Assembly: GCA_905116865.2 (NCBI GenBank) | Contig: CAJHNH020002023.1 | Location: 1 to 64,000 of the forward strand | DNA: 64,000 nt | From: Candidula unifasciata | Taxonomy: Eukaryota > Mollusca > Gastropoda > Stylommatophora > Geomitridae | Reading direction: 5' to 3' | Shown: positions 12,139 through 22,040 of the stretch, piece by piece | How positions within the stretch are numbered: the stretch's first letter is position 1 | Layout of the letters: each line of letters begins with the position of its first letter | Notes under the pieces: generated by a model | Database searches by the model: none | What the model was told of the DNA's origin: nothing | Seen by the model: the letters and a program-made list of their open reading frames with translations, nothing else | Translations under genes and position numbers: made by a program

Positions 12139-12960
12139 ACCCACTGCCTCCACAACAAGCATGTCATTCAAGGTGACTAATGAGGTGTTTGCTGAAACTG
12201 TACAGCAGCTGTTACACAGATGCAATGGTAACAGAGCCAGAGGTTGACCACGCAGTAGATGGACCACAGAAATATCAAAGACACTGAAAAGTACTTTAAA
12301 CAGAAGGGCTTGTTTGTCAAGAGTTCAGGCATTCACACATGTTAGGGTTGGTCATTCAGTATATGCTTGAACACCAATCTATCTCACCACAATCAGCAAA
12401 TTAAGGTGCTGAAGTTGGAGGCAACCAACCATTAGATGCACCACCACAACCAGGGTGCCACGCTGAAACACTAAAGTAGAGTTTGTTAATTCAATAACAG
12501 TTAGTGCAGATATCCAAGATAATCCTGAATTTGACAGTGGTGAACTTCTAACCTTTCTCTTGCATAACAAGCACAGGAAACATAGAGTGAGGGAGAGAAT
12601 TACCAAAAGCGTTGGATGTTTGTGTTAAATTGGAGTGACACAATGGACTAATTACAAGAATGGTAACAGAAATTTGCACTAACCAATAACACTTTCTACG
12701 AGAAATAAGACTCTTGCTGGAACTAAAACTTTGTTCATGTTAATCATGTTAATCTTAAGTTAGTTCATTTTAATGACTTTTTAACTGTAATTTTTTATTT
12801 CAGATTGATTTGTGACATTGATATTATTTATGGTGTATGCCAAAATACGGTTAAATATGTCAGGAAATAGTCTGTGTATAAATAGATTCTTTGTGTACTT
12901 TGTTTAAATTCAGAGCAGGAAACCATTGTTTTGATGTAACTATAGAATTCTTTGTTTTTT
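12139..12960. other. Intron sequence, no clear feature
   Basis: The first 30 bases (AGACCCACTGCCT) match the start of family R, then similarity fades. The rest is AT-rich intron leading to exon 3. Confidence 0.4.
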
Positions 12961-12968
12961 CTCCAAAG

Positions 12969-13053
12969 GGAATTGTTAAGCCAAGCCTGGATGAAACCAA
13001 CTAAATGTCATAAAGCTCAACATGTTTTGCTTGTCAGCAAAAGATTTAATGAG
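12969..13053 (+). CDS. RASGRF: RASGRF exon 3: CDC25 domain, second segment
   Basis: This short 85-nt exon was found by reading between exons 2 and 4. The acceptor is TTTTTCTCCAAAG and the donor GTAAAT. The first G completes the glutamate codon split from exon 2, followed by 28 codons including ELLSQAWMKP and VLLVSKRFNE. RasGEF proteins have a hydrophobic-Q-W (L-Q-WMK in the RASGRF group) and then a F(N)D/E just before the next helix, which matches here. Phase 0 exit agrees with exon 4. There is no in-frame start, so it is easily missed by ORF-based methods. Confidence 0.9.
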
Positions 13054-13084
13054 GTAAATATATGAAGTAAAGTGATCCTGACAT

Positions 13085-13385
13085 AGCTAGTTAGGCAGTG
13101 ATGTACCAAAGATTTTTAGCGAAACCCTGTGTGGGTTCCCGGACCCTGGTATAGGAAAACAAGAATAGACCCACTGCCTATCCAAAATAATGTCATAAGA
13201 GTCAACTAATTGGGAGCTTCCTCCAAAGTCGGAGTGCATCTGCCTGAGAGGTAAAGAACCAGCAGTCTGCATACAGATGATTAAGATCTGTAAAACTGAT
13301 GTACACGCAGCACTCAGGTTCTGGAACAGGACTGCAGTCAAAAAGTGGATGAACAACTAGAACTTTTCACCAGAGTTTTATAACT
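13085..13385 (+). repeat. GAA-tailed 300-bp repeat (family R)
   Basis: Conserved blocks in order are CCTGTGTGGGTTCCCGG, AGACCCACTGCCTA, GTCGGAGTGCATCTGCCTGA, AACCAGCAGTCTGCATACA, CAGATGATTAAGATCTGTAA and a GAAGAAGAAG tail. The repeat occurs in both orientations at 10545, 31000, 32305, 38028, 57010, 60310 and 63400. The GAA tail suggests the 3' end of a LINE or a LINE-mobilised SINE; no RNA polymerase III head is visible. Confidence 0.75.
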
Positions 13386-13509
13386 GGTGAAGAAGAAGTA
13401 GCAGACAGGGAATACCCTCTTCTGAATAGAAATAGTTCTTAGATGGCACATTTAGAAGATAATATCATACAGTTTGTGCAATTAAAATAGGATGGTAAAG
13501 AATGACTGT

Positions 13510-14235
13510 AGTAGTTACTTTAAACCTAGGGTATTGGGGGTGGATAATTGATGATACAGAAGCATAGGTCATGCCCAGCAATGTGATTGTGCACACACAT
13601 GTGTTTGTAAGTGAGAGATAAACTGCATTTGTCTGGTTTCATTGTAAAGGCACTGGTTTGCTGGAGTTTGTGGTAATAGCATTCGGATAATGAAGAAGTG
13701 GGTAGTAGCAGCATTTTATATTGTTTGAGATCGGTTGAGTCAAGAATTGACATCACAACGTTCGGAGCATTCCTATGCATGCTCCGTCCTCATCTTCAGC
13801 AGCCAGCGCAGAGTTCCAATACTGATGGTACCGGTCACAATCTGGTTATTTATCCATCTTGCCTTTCCTCTAAGTGTATTGAGCTGGCTAGACCCTCTGG
13901 TTACATCGAGTTGCTTCATTCTCTTTATGCCATAATAATCTTCCATCTCTACTGATTCCGTTGCTTGTTCCCAAATGGCTTACCTATTGGGAGTGGATAG
14001 CTGATGATACAGAAGCACAGGTCATGCCCAGCAATGTGATTGTGTACACACATGTGTTTGTAATTGAGACATAAAATGCATTTGTCTGGTTTCATTGTAA
14101 AAGCACTAGTTTACTGGAATTTGTGGTAATAGCATTCAGATAATGAAGAAGTGGGTAGTAGCAGCATTTTATGATGTCTGAAAGATAAAATAGCTAGACA
14201 TTTTTCCTAAATGTTAATAGCTTTACATAGCATTC
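13510..14235 (+). repeat. About 195-bp direct duplication, two copies
   Basis: Segments 13532-13728 and 13984-14170 share GATGATACAGAAGCA-AGGTC, ATGCCCAGCAATGTGATTGT, CATTTGTCTGGTTTCATTGT and GAAGAAGTGGGTAGTAGCAG at about 90% identity. Each is followed by an antisense RNase H LINE end, so a roughly 450-bp unit including the LINE end was duplicated. Confidence 0.85.
13735..13975 (-). mobile_element. RNase H LINE 3' fragment
   Basis: The minus strand encodes a broken version of TISIRTL-WLLKMRTEHA followed by W-CPE-, the C-terminal end of the RNase H LINE family; 13735-13830 also carries GTCAAGAATTGACATCACA, the recurrent 3' junction of this family. Confidence 0.7.
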
Positions 14236-14750
14236 TCCAGTTGAGTTGTGTCAAAAATGGACATCACAGCATTCGGGGCATTCCCATGTGTGCTCCATCT
14301 TTATCTTAAGCAGGCAGAGTTCTAGTAATGGTGACGGTCTTCTTCTCCTTCTTCTTCTGCGTTCAACATCAGTCATGCTAGACATTTAGTCCTGTCTGGG
14401 TCACAAATAGGATTGTGCGTTTAAGGTCGCCACCGGTCCCCTATAGCTCCTCTTTCAATGTGGCTCCCTTGGGCCAGATCCAGTCTTTGCTGGGAGAAGT
14501 TAGGGTAGTACTGTAGTATGTGCCCAGGGGTCTGTCGTTCTGCTCCACAATCACAGGCAGCAGATTCTTTTATGCCTATCCTGTTCAGGTGTGCTCAAAG
14601 ACCACAGTGTCCAGTCCGAAGTGGTGACGGTCACAATCTGGTTATATGTCCCTCTTGCCTTTCCTCTGAGTGTAGTCAGCTGTCCATACCGTCTGGTTAC
14701 ACCCAGGTGCCTATTCTCTCTAAAGCACTCTCTAGAATATAGAATATAGA
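14236..14750 (-). mobile_element. RNase H LINE 3' fragment, split by a second LINE
   Basis: 14236-14339 and 14622-14750 together match the copy at 13735-13975 (GACATCACAGCATTCGGGGC, then GGTCACAATCTGGTTAT). The two halves are separated by the 282-bp insertion at 14340-14621. Confidence 0.8.
14340..14621 (-). mobile_element. Zinc-knuckle LINE 3' end with 11-bp TSD
   Basis: The minus strand reads LRTGHCGL, HLNRIGIKESAACDCGAE, RQTPGHIL and ends in a GAAGAAGAAGGAGAAGAA tail. The C-x-C-G---QTP-HIL block is the terminal zinc-binding motif found after RNase H in several non-LTR clades. TGGTGACGGTC flanks it at 14329-14339 and 14622-14632, a perfect 11-bp target-site duplication. Confidence 0.88.
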
Positions 14751-14754
14751 AACT

Positions 14755-15520
14755 GAAGTGCTACTCAAATAGTGGATTGCATTGCTGGTATGAGACTCAG
14801 GTCAGGAAATATGGATTTTCTGCACATGACATTCAGGTGTGTGGGGCACCAAATGGCCTGCTGCTACTGTGGTGATGAGCTACTTTGTGATAAAGTGGAT
14901 ATGGAGAATGCTGTCTGGGATCAAGTGGATAGTGTAGTATAAGAGACAGCTCCTAAAGGAGGGGATTTGGCATTTTTTTCTAAATGCAAAGAGGCTAATT
15001 CTTGATACTGCAAGGACATTGGTAGTTACGTTGTTATCAGTTTCTTTGTTTTTTAAATTCAGTGTGTATCCTATCTAATCTCCTTGGTGAAGTGGTCAAT
15101 CAATTTGCCTCATGCTCTGAAAGTGGTGGGTTCATTTCATATCTGCGCTATTCAGTTCACAAGTGCAGTTTTTACGAAGATCCCTTGGTATCGTCGCTGG
15201 AGCTACTGAGTTTGTGCTCTGTGTGTGCGACACTCTCGTCACACAGTTAGCAGCTCTGCAGAAAGAGACCTAGCCATATGGGATAAAACCCAGTACAATA
15301 AAGGGGATCCTCTTGACTGTAACCTCTAACCTTTAGCCAGAGTCGTTTCCTCACCTTTTGATTGGTTCACTAGAATTAGTTTAGTTCTTTCCCACAGCTC
15401 TACATTACTGATTGTGTCGTGTCCTCTAATTCCCCATTTTTGTGTTCAAGCACCATTTAATCTTTATAGTACGTTAGGGTAGAATTAGTATGCTAAGTGA
15501 GGCTCAGGAAGTTATGAAAA
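14755..15520. other. Intron sequence, nothing recognised
   Basis: Mixed-composition intron 3 sequence without a conserved peptide or identifiable repeat. Confidence 0.4.
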
Positions 15521-15524
15521 GTGT

Positions 15525-15735
15525 GCATCTTCTTCTTTTTTTCTACTCCTGGAATGCCCCATGGTGTCAGGGCATTAAGAGATCTCTGGAACGGGTCCTT
15601 CTTTTTGCTTCGTATAAAGTACTTTAAAGTGTCTCTGAAATTTCTACAGTCATTCTTCTGCGTGATCTACCTCTGGATCTGTTACCATTGTATCTATATA
15701 ACATTGCTGTCTGTGATGCCCTGTCTGATGCCAAT
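15525..15735 (-). mobile_element. RTE LINE 3' fragment
   Basis: The minus strand reads RGRSRRRMTVEISETLKYF, then KKDPFQRSLNALTPWGI and a GAAAAAAAGAAGAAGA tail, an RTE C terminus with 3' tail. It ends 70 bp before RASGRF exon 4. Confidence 0.65.
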
Positions 15736-15804
15736 GTCATGCATGAATTTATTGATAAATTCATGGTTAGTTGATTGGTAAAAATGATCTCTCTTTGTTC
15801 ACAG

Positions 15805-16002
15805 GTCAGTCGCCTAGTTGTATCTGAGATTATAAGCAGGTCAAACATGCAAGACAGAGTGGCTTGTATTGAGAAGTGGGCGGCCATTGCTGACATCTGC
15901 CGATGCATGCACAATTACAACGGGGTGTTACAAATATGTGCAGCACTTGTAAATAGCTCGGTGTACAGGCTCAAGAAAACATGGGAAAAACTCTCTAAAC
16001 AG
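15805..16002 (+). CDS. RASGRF: RASGRF exon 4: CDC25 domain core
   Basis: The acceptor is CTCTTTGTTCACAG and the donor GTAACA. The 66 codons are in phase 0 at both ends. The peptide starts VSRLVVSEIISRSN, has RVACIEKWAAIADICR, then CMHNYNGVLQICAAL, and ends VYRLKKTWEKLSKQ. The EKW-A-AD-CR--HNYN-VL-I block is the most conserved stretch of RASGRF catalytic domains and forms the Ras-contacting core; the RLKKTW-K(L/V)SKQ end is equally typical. A partial degenerate copy of the end of this exon lies 1.2 kb downstream (17185-17345), and a 270-bp MITE begins 31 bp after the donor. Confidence 0.96.
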
Positions 16003-16033
16003 GTAACATCTTTATAATTCAGACTCTACAAAT

Positions 16034-16303
16034 GGCTATCCTCCAAATAACGGACCCAAATTATCAAGTCCGAAAAAATACGCTAACAGGGCCTCAGTCA
16101 TTTGTAATCTAGTTTAGCCCCCCCTCCACGCCTCGCGTAGTGGCGCAGGGAAAACTCTTGGCGGTGACTCTAACTCGCAAAAGCTTTTCCGTGGTATGAG
16201 TTGTAGTCGCCGGAAAGAGGTCCGCAATTTACATATGACTGAGGCCCTGTTTGGGTATTTTTTTCGGCCTTTATAATTTGGGACCGTTATTCAGAGGATA
16301 GCC
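16034..16303. mobile_element. 270-bp MITE with about 75-bp terminal inverted repeats
   Basis: The left end GGCTATCCTCCAAATAACGG and the right end (reverse complement GGCTATCCTCTGAATAACGG) are inverted repeats. The symmetry continues inward through CGAAAAAATAC and AACAGGGCCTCAGTCAT to roughly 75 bp on each side. Only about 120 bp lie between, with no coding capacity, so this is a foldback-type non-autonomous DNA element. The target-site duplication is unclear. It is absent from the paralogous duplication at 17242-17280. Confidence 0.85.
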
Positions 16304-16644
16304 CAACAGGATGATGTGTTGTGTCTGTAGTATTTGAGGGAAAAAAGTATTGTGGCAGAGCAAGGGCTTGCTCACTGGCATACTAGGGGTTGTGTGTTTA
16401 ATGCTATTGGCTGTGTTCATGACTGAGGTCAGGATGTGTATATATTAGCTAAAGTTAGATTTGAAGAAGGAAAAAAAGGGGGAGGGGGGTCCTGGGTTCT
16501 TCAAACCAAGATGTCAAATTATTCGGTAAGTCTCGGTGACAGAGATCACAGGGTCACAGCATAAGGTGCCCGATACAAATATTTTTGAAAATGTATTCCA
16601 TTTAATGAATAACCTCATCAATGTTTAATAATTAGTCAGTAAAA

Positions 16645-16922
16645 AGTAAATAAAGGACCTGTTCCATGCCTTTAGGCATATAGGGCATATATTGGTAGAC
16701 CTATATTTTTATAGACCTTTCGGCACAAGATGGGTAATGTGGTCAGCATCACGCTGGCCGCCTTTACTTCCCAGGACTGCACCCGATACCCAATCAAGGC
16801 TGGGTCGACCTGGGAGCCAAGGTCATTTTTTTGAAAAAAAGTCTAGCTTCACTAGGGAGCGAACCGACGACCCTCTGATCCGCAGCAAGCATCTAGCCAC
16901 TGGGCCACGGCAACACTCCATT
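16645..16922 (-). mobile_element. SINE family S, antisense, nearly complete
   Basis: All body blocks are present: GCCTTTAGGCATATAGGGC, ATAGACCTTTCGGCACAAGA, GCCGCCTTTACTTCCCAGGA, TCAAGGCTGGGTCGACCTGG, and the tRNA head antisense GGGAGCGAACCGACGACC, CACTGGGCCACGGCAAC. Confidence 0.85.
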
Positions 16923-17184
16923 CAATAATTACTACCTTTTTCTATTTTTTAGGGCAAATAAAAAAATATACATAAATAAATGTTAAAAAAATTTTTGTCT
17001 GACCTTTTTAAAATCAATGTTTTTAAAGTTTTTTTTTAGAATTCCCAAGGGGTCATGTTTTATTTTTTTTTTAGTGTTACTGGGGTGAAAGGGTTAAGCG
17101 CTGATTGACCTAAGTATTTGGTGCTTTTGCCCTCTTTTTCCTAATAAGCCTTATATATACATATGTAAGTTTCATGGCAAGGAA

Positions 17185-17345
17185 TGTAAATAGCTAAGCA
17201 AACAGGCTCAGGAAAACATGGGGAAAAAACTCTCCTAACAAGTAATGTGTTTATAATTTGAATTCTGCAAGCTGGTGTGTTGTGTCTCTAGTATTTAAGG
17301 GAAAAGATATTTTGACAGGGCAAAGGCCAGCACACTTGCATACCA
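17185..17345 (+). pseudogene. Degenerate partial copy of RASGRF exon 4 end plus intron
   Basis: The stretch from TGTAAATAGCT to about 17242 aligns with the last 54 bases of exon 4 (from 15949), including ACAGGCTCA-GAAAACATG and a decayed donor (CAAGTAATG for CAGGTAACA). Homology continues into the intron: GTGTTGTGTCT-TAGTATTT matches 16316-16335 of the original, skipping the 270-bp MITE present there. Small insertions break the frame and the upstream two thirds of the exon are missing, so it cannot act as an alternative exon encoding the domain. Confidence 0.8.
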
Positions 17346-17585
17346 AGGATTTTGTATTTGAATCCACAAGGAATGCATCACAGTTTGATTTTATAACTAA
17401 TGTAAGTGTCATTTGACATTGGAAAAGTTAAAAGAGATAGGTTGCCTACACCTTTACCATTCTACTTGAGGGAGAAATACTGATGACTGTACTGAACGTG
17501 ACCGGTATGCATTTTCTTTCAGAGACAAGATGGAATCATTGCTGAGGCTTAGTATCCCTTCTTAAACCCCAATGCTGAATTTTAG

Positions 17586-18119
17586 AGTACAGGATCCTTT
17601 TCAACACCTTTAGGTGTATTGAGCATATAGGTTAAAAAAAAGTAGAGGACCCTTCTCCGTGCCTTTAGGCGTGTAGGGCATATAGGGCTAGACCTATATT
17701 TTACAGACCAATCGGCACAAGATGGGTGATGTGGTCAGCATCACACCAGCTGCCTTTACTTTCCAGAACTGCACCCGGAACCCACTCAAGGCTGGGTCGA
17801 CCTGGGAGCCAAGGTCATTTTTGAAAAAAAGTCCAGCTCCTCCAGGGAGCGAACCCACGACCTTCCGATTTGCCATGAGGGTCTAGCCGCTCGCCAGGGC
17901 GACTCCCAGAGCATATAGGGCTAAACCAATATTGTAGAGTAGTGTGGTCAGCATTAGGCTGCCACCTATACTTTCCATGGCTGCACCTGGTACCCTTTGA
18001 AGGCTGGGTCAACCTGAGTGCCAAGGTAATTTTTGAAAAAGTCCTGTTCCTTCTTTAGGACATGAACCCACGTCCTTCTGATCCACAGGCAAGTGTCTAG
18101 CAACTACACTACAGCCACT
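17586..18119 (-). mobile_element. Cluster of three SINE family S copies, antisense
   Basis: A short tail fragment (17586-17632), a full copy (17640-17910, ending in tRNA-like GAGGGTCTAGCCGCTCGCC) and a partial copy (17911-18119) lie head to tail. Serial insertion at SINE ends or tandem duplication would explain this. Confidence 0.8.
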
Positions 18120-18390
18120 CACAATGTTCAGTTTAAGCCTACAATAATTTATTAAGGAGAAAATATATGCTTATAAAAAGAGATGAGCATTTAGGAGTCA
18201 TGACACAAGTGCACTCATTGTGAGACAGAATGAAACTCTCTTACAAAAGTATATAATCTGAGGAACAGATCTCCTCTCTCCTCCTCTTTACTTTTGAGTT
18301 TCCTAATTCATTTAGTTGTTTTTTTTAAAGGCAGAGATATTGTATTTATTTACAGTATTATGAAAAATATATGTGTTTTGAATTTTTCAG

Positions 18391-18470
18391 ACAAAACAAA
18401 TGATTGATAGACTTCAGACTTTGGTTTCATCAGAGGGTCGTTTTAAAAACATGAGAGATGCATTGCACAG
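18391..18470 (+). CDS. RASGRF: RASGRF exon 5: CDC25 domain, linker to hairpin
   Basis: The acceptor is TTGAATTTTTCAG and the donor GTACTT. The 26 codons plus AG (first two bases of an arginine) read TKQMIDRLQTLVSSEGRF then KNMRDALH. The segment (T)K---D-L--LVSSEGRFKN-R-AL is characteristic of RASGRF1/2 and marks the helix just before the catalytic helical hairpin. Entry phase 0 and exit phase 2 match the neighbours. A poly-C plus CA-rich tract lies 160 bp further into the following intron. Confidence 0.95.
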
Positions 18471-18632
18471 GTACTTTTTTCCCTCTATTCCTTTATTCCT
18501 CTATTTCCTCTGAACACAGTCAGTTTTATTATGTAATATAAATATTTGCTACGGGTGTTTTTAAAATGATCATCTATCATAGTACCTTTTCAGAAGTACC
18601 TCATGGTTTTGTGATTGCTCTGCAAAATTAAC

Positions 18633-18862
18633 ACCCCCCCCCCCCCAGCCATTCACACACACACACACACACATGTACACACGCACACACTTGCATGTAC
18701 ACTTATGCACACACAGACACATGTGTGCACACAACACATACATTTGCACAGAGACAAACATACACAAGCAGGTACATGTGCACAGACGCCTGCATGCACA
18801 TACCCACACACATGCACGTGCACGCACATACCCACACACATGCACGTGCACTTTCATACAAA
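18633..18862 (+). repeat. Poly-C followed by CA-rich simple sequence
   Basis: A run of 14 C is followed by (CA)n that degrades into CACATGCACGTGCAC-type units. Open frames here on both strands are compositional. Confidence 0.95.
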
Positions 18863-18987
18863 CATTTATTATAATGTGAAGTCATTTACACAACAAAAAG
18901 CATACTATTTTATTATACAGTGTATATTATACAGTGTATAGAAATTTCCTGTGATCTTATGTATATTGTTTTTGTGATAATTCTTTC

Positions 18988-19133
18988 TTAACTCTTTGAG
19001 TCCCAGGGAACACATCATACGTTCATAGGTTCCTACCTAGAAGCCCAATGAACGCATGATGCGCCAATTTTATTACTTTCTTTACTACCCCCTGGGCCTG
19101 TGATGCTAAACCCCCTGGGACACAAATAGTTAA
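18988..19133. mobile_element. TTAA-flanked MITE (family P), copy 1
   Basis: TTAACTCTTTGAGTCCCAGG at the left and a decayed inverse (CCTGGGACACAAATAGTTAA) at the right enclose 146 bp. The interior motifs ATGCGCCAATTTTATTAC and GGGCCTGTGATGCTAAACC are shared, inverted, with copies at 28484, 33825 and 38821. TTAA duplication and short size suggest piggyBac-type mobilisation. Confidence 0.85.
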
Positions 19134-19452
19134 TGTTGTATTTTTGTATGGAAAATCCTTGCAATGATCTGTAAAAAAAACCTTGTTCCAAATCACAGCC
19201 TACTTCAGATATTTGTGAACTCACAGTTAACTGACCTAACCTTTCCCTCCCAAATTTCTTGAACTCACAGTCAGCTGACACTGAACACACTGAAAATATA
19301 TATTTAATTCTATGTTAGAATAATCTCATATTTGAACACAGCAGATACAAGAAAGGGGTTGCACAATTCATTTCCTGGCAGTCTCCCATCAGATCATACT
19401 ACAGACACTAATACATGAAACAAACAAGAGAATCCTTGAAACTTTTTGTTTA

Positions 19453-19600
19453 CACTCGCATGTGTTTTTCTGTGGTAGTTATAAAAACACAGGCAGTTAC
19501 ATCTGAATAATGGTGTCTGTAGTTAGCACTCACATGTGTTTTTCTGTGGTAGTTATAAAAACACAGGCAGTTACATCTGAATAATGGTGTCTGTAGTTAG
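19453..19600 (+). repeat. 74-bp tandem duplication
   Basis: Two nearly identical copies of a unit containing TGTGTTTTTCTGTGGTAGTT, ATAAAAACACAGGCAGTTAC and GGTGTCTGTAGTTAGCACT, offset by 74 bp. Confidence 0.95.
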
Positions 19601-19614
19601 CACTTTTGAAAGTA

Positions 19615-20015
19615 GTCTCATCAGGTAACAGGTCTTTTGGAGAACGTCGCTCACATCACAAACTGCCTGGATGAAACTTGGTCTCGTCAGTTCTCCTGTC
19701 TTGTGCAGTTTTATTCCCAAGGAATTACTTGTATTCCGTGCCCAACTTCTTGCTGGACAGCCTCTGTTCCTTATTTCTAGTACTATGCCTTTTGCTGTTA
19801 TTTCGTCCAGTCCGCTGTGGTGCTTGATATGTCAAAAATATTTCAGCTTCTGAGAGAAGATGCTGTTTACTAACCTATATTCCTCGATGTTCACATCGGC
19901 TAGGATGTCAGTATTTCTTTTCTTCTTTGTCCATGGTAGTCTGAGAATCTTTCTGTAGTATTTCAGCTCAAAACCCCCTGTTTTCTTCCTCAAAGACTGC
20001 AAGATAGTCCATGAC
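19615..20015 (-). mobile_element. RTE LINE C-terminal fragment
   Basis: The minus strand reads FELKYYRKILRLPWTKKKRN, TDILADVNIEEYRLVN, then, shifted, a C-terminal R-RGCPARSWA-like end. The YRKIL-I-W--K-TN--IL pattern is the RTE thumb/C-terminal region. Confidence 0.75.
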
Positions 20016-20705
20016 ACATCCGTATGTGGCAGAAAAGTAGTCTGATTTTAATTGAACTTTTAAGATTTTTTCCCCCAATAACCAGTATAACTCTGTTCTT
20101 GATTCTGTTTCATAAAAAAAAAATGCATGCTTTTTATTTTATTTTGTGGGACAGAAATACAACAAAGAAGACACCTGGCCACCACAACTTGTATATCATG
20201 GATTAGAATATATTAAACTTTACACCCCCGTGCCTTATATGCTAGGCATCTAGTTTTATCTTTTCAGTAGGCATGCACCTGGCATTACGTATTTCTTGGT
20301 TACATGCTGACTTTGATTGTTTAGAAGCTGTTGAGTTTTCCAGTAACAGTATGTGTTGCGTTGCATTTAGTACTCCTTTGACAAAGACTTTGGTCAAAAC
20401 ATTTGTTTGCATTTGTGCCCGTCTTTTCCATTCCCCCTGCTGAGCTTTCCTTGCCACATTGTATGTTGTAATTAGTACTTCTGTGCACCTGGCAAGATGC
20501 AGTGAAATAGGCCAAGCAGTAAATTGTACAGTTTGTTGTTTATGTCATCTGTGTTCATTTTACAATGAGATAACATTGGTTTAGCACTTTTTTTTAATGA
20601 AATTCTTTTGTCCATGAAAAACTATCTTTATTAAAAGCATTTGTTGTACTTGGTAAAAGTATGTATTATATTTTTTTAATGAAAAACATTTACCTGTCCA
20701 ATTAG

Positions 20706-20823
20706 ATGCGATCCTCCGTGTATTCCGTATTTGGGCATGTACCTCACAGATCTGTCTTTCATCGAAGAAGGCACTCCGAACTTCACAGAGGAAGGCCTCG
20801 TTAACTTCTCCAAAATGAGAATG
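20706..20823 (+). CDS. RASGRF: RASGRF exon 6: catalytic FIEEGTPN segment
   Basis: The acceptor is CCTGTCCAATTAG and the donor GTAACT. The first base completes the split arginine codon, then 39 codons follow. It contains [38 protein letters not shown] and ends RM. P-(I/V)P-LG-YL-DL-FI--G-P is the hallmark of all CDC25-type exchange factors and leads into the hairpin that inserts into the Ras switch regions. All expected residues are present. GC content is clearly higher than in the surrounding intron, as expected for constrained coding sequence. Confidence 0.97.
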
Positions 20824-20904
20824 GTAACTTTCTGACTCTTAACTGTTTAAATACAAGAATCATTATATATTTATTGCTTACTTTATCATTTGTCACCTCT
20901 CCTA

Positions 20905-21323
20905 TTTCTACTGGCAGTTGACTGGATTATGAAGACAGCAACCGCAATCACCAGGAATGGAATTCGGTGGACTCCTAAAAACGGCTTGATGATCTGGAAT
21001 TTAATGATGATATTTCTCTTCTATCCCCCTCACAGAATCAGATAGAAGATAAATTAAAAACACTTGATGGGAGATCACAACAACTAAGTCTAAAAGTCCA
21101 CAAGGGAAAGACAAAACTAATGACAAAAACCCAGAAAAAAATAGTCATGTGGTTTTTCATAATGGTATCCCGCTCCAAGATGTGGAGGGATACACCTGTT
21201 TGTGCAGTAATGTAGATAAACATGGGGAAACTGATGGAGATATTAAAATATGAATACAAAAGGCAAGAGAAGCTTTTGTAGCAATAGGTAGTTTGTGGAG
21301 TTTGAAAGAAATTAAAACTAATG
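20905..21323 (+). mobile_element. RTE LINE fragment, first half (interrupted)
   Basis: Frames with MEFGGLLK, DDLEFNDDISLLSPSQNQIE, DKLKTLDGRSQQLSLKVHKG and KTKLM resemble the copy at 35143-36411 closely. Motif C here reads FNDD, keeping both aspartates, but nearby stops and shifts kill the frame. The copy resumes at 22041 after an inserted LINE. Confidence 0.85.
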
Positions 21324-22032
21324 ATTTGATTGATTGATTTGATTCAAGAACCAACATCATAGCACTCGGGGCATTCCCATAAGAGCTCTGTCCCCATCTT
21401 CAGAAGCCAGCGAAGAGTTCCGATACTAATGGTGCCAGTAGCATTCTGATTAAACGTCCGTCTTGCCTTTCCTCTGAACCTCGAGCATCTGCCAGAACCT
21501 CGCGTCACTCCCCGCTGCATCAATCTCACCAGACTGGTGATCCATCTGCTCCTCCGAATTGTACACGCTCTCCCACAAGGCACTAACCACAGCTGCCTTA
21601 TCATATATCAGTGTTCCACCAAGTTGTGCAGAGCCAGCCAGTCTGTCCGCCTGTTCATTTCCCAACACAACTACTCGGTGAAAAAATCCAGACAATATTC
21701 CTTACCTGTGTCCTCTGCTGTGAAGCATGCCACTCTTCATGAAGCATGCCTGTCCTGATCTTCCTCAGCATGCTTTCTGAGTCAGTTACAATCACAATGT
21801 GTGTGTATGTGTTATGTTTTCTAGCCAGCGGAAAGCTGCAGTGACTGCCTCTGCCTCCATTTTTAAGCTGGATGTTGTGGTATCATATGCTAGGCTCTCC
21901 TGCACCAAACCTCGACCATTAACTTTTGCTAAGAAGAGCCAAGCACTTTTTTTTTGCCTCTTGACACTGAACCGTCTGTGTAAATGATCAAATCCTCTGC
22001 GCGAGCATTATCTTGAATTTTAACCTCAGTTT
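21324..22032 (-). mobile_element. RNase H LINE 3' end inserted in an RTE LINE, 8-bp TSD
   Basis: The minus strand encodes GFFHRVVVLGNEQADRLAGS, AQLGGTLIYDKAAVV, then GSGRCSRFRGKARRTFNQ, GTISIGTLRWLLKMGTELLW and ECPECYDV, ending in ATCAATCAATCA. This is a ribonuclease H domain plus C-terminal zinc-type motif of a non-LTR retrotransposon. AACTAATG at 21316-21323 and 22033-22040 is the target-site duplication. This is the best-preserved copy in the window. Confidence 0.88.
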
Positions 22033-22040
22033 AACTAATG

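Noticed and set aside
11913..12167. 84-codon frame rich in I/Y/H/T-A-F units
   Set aside because: It is the reverse strand of the 14-bp minisatellite.
18570..18941. Cys/Val- and His/Thr-rich open frames of 60-108 codons
   Set aside because: They are translations of a CA/TG-rich simple sequence on both strands and have no independent coding evidence.
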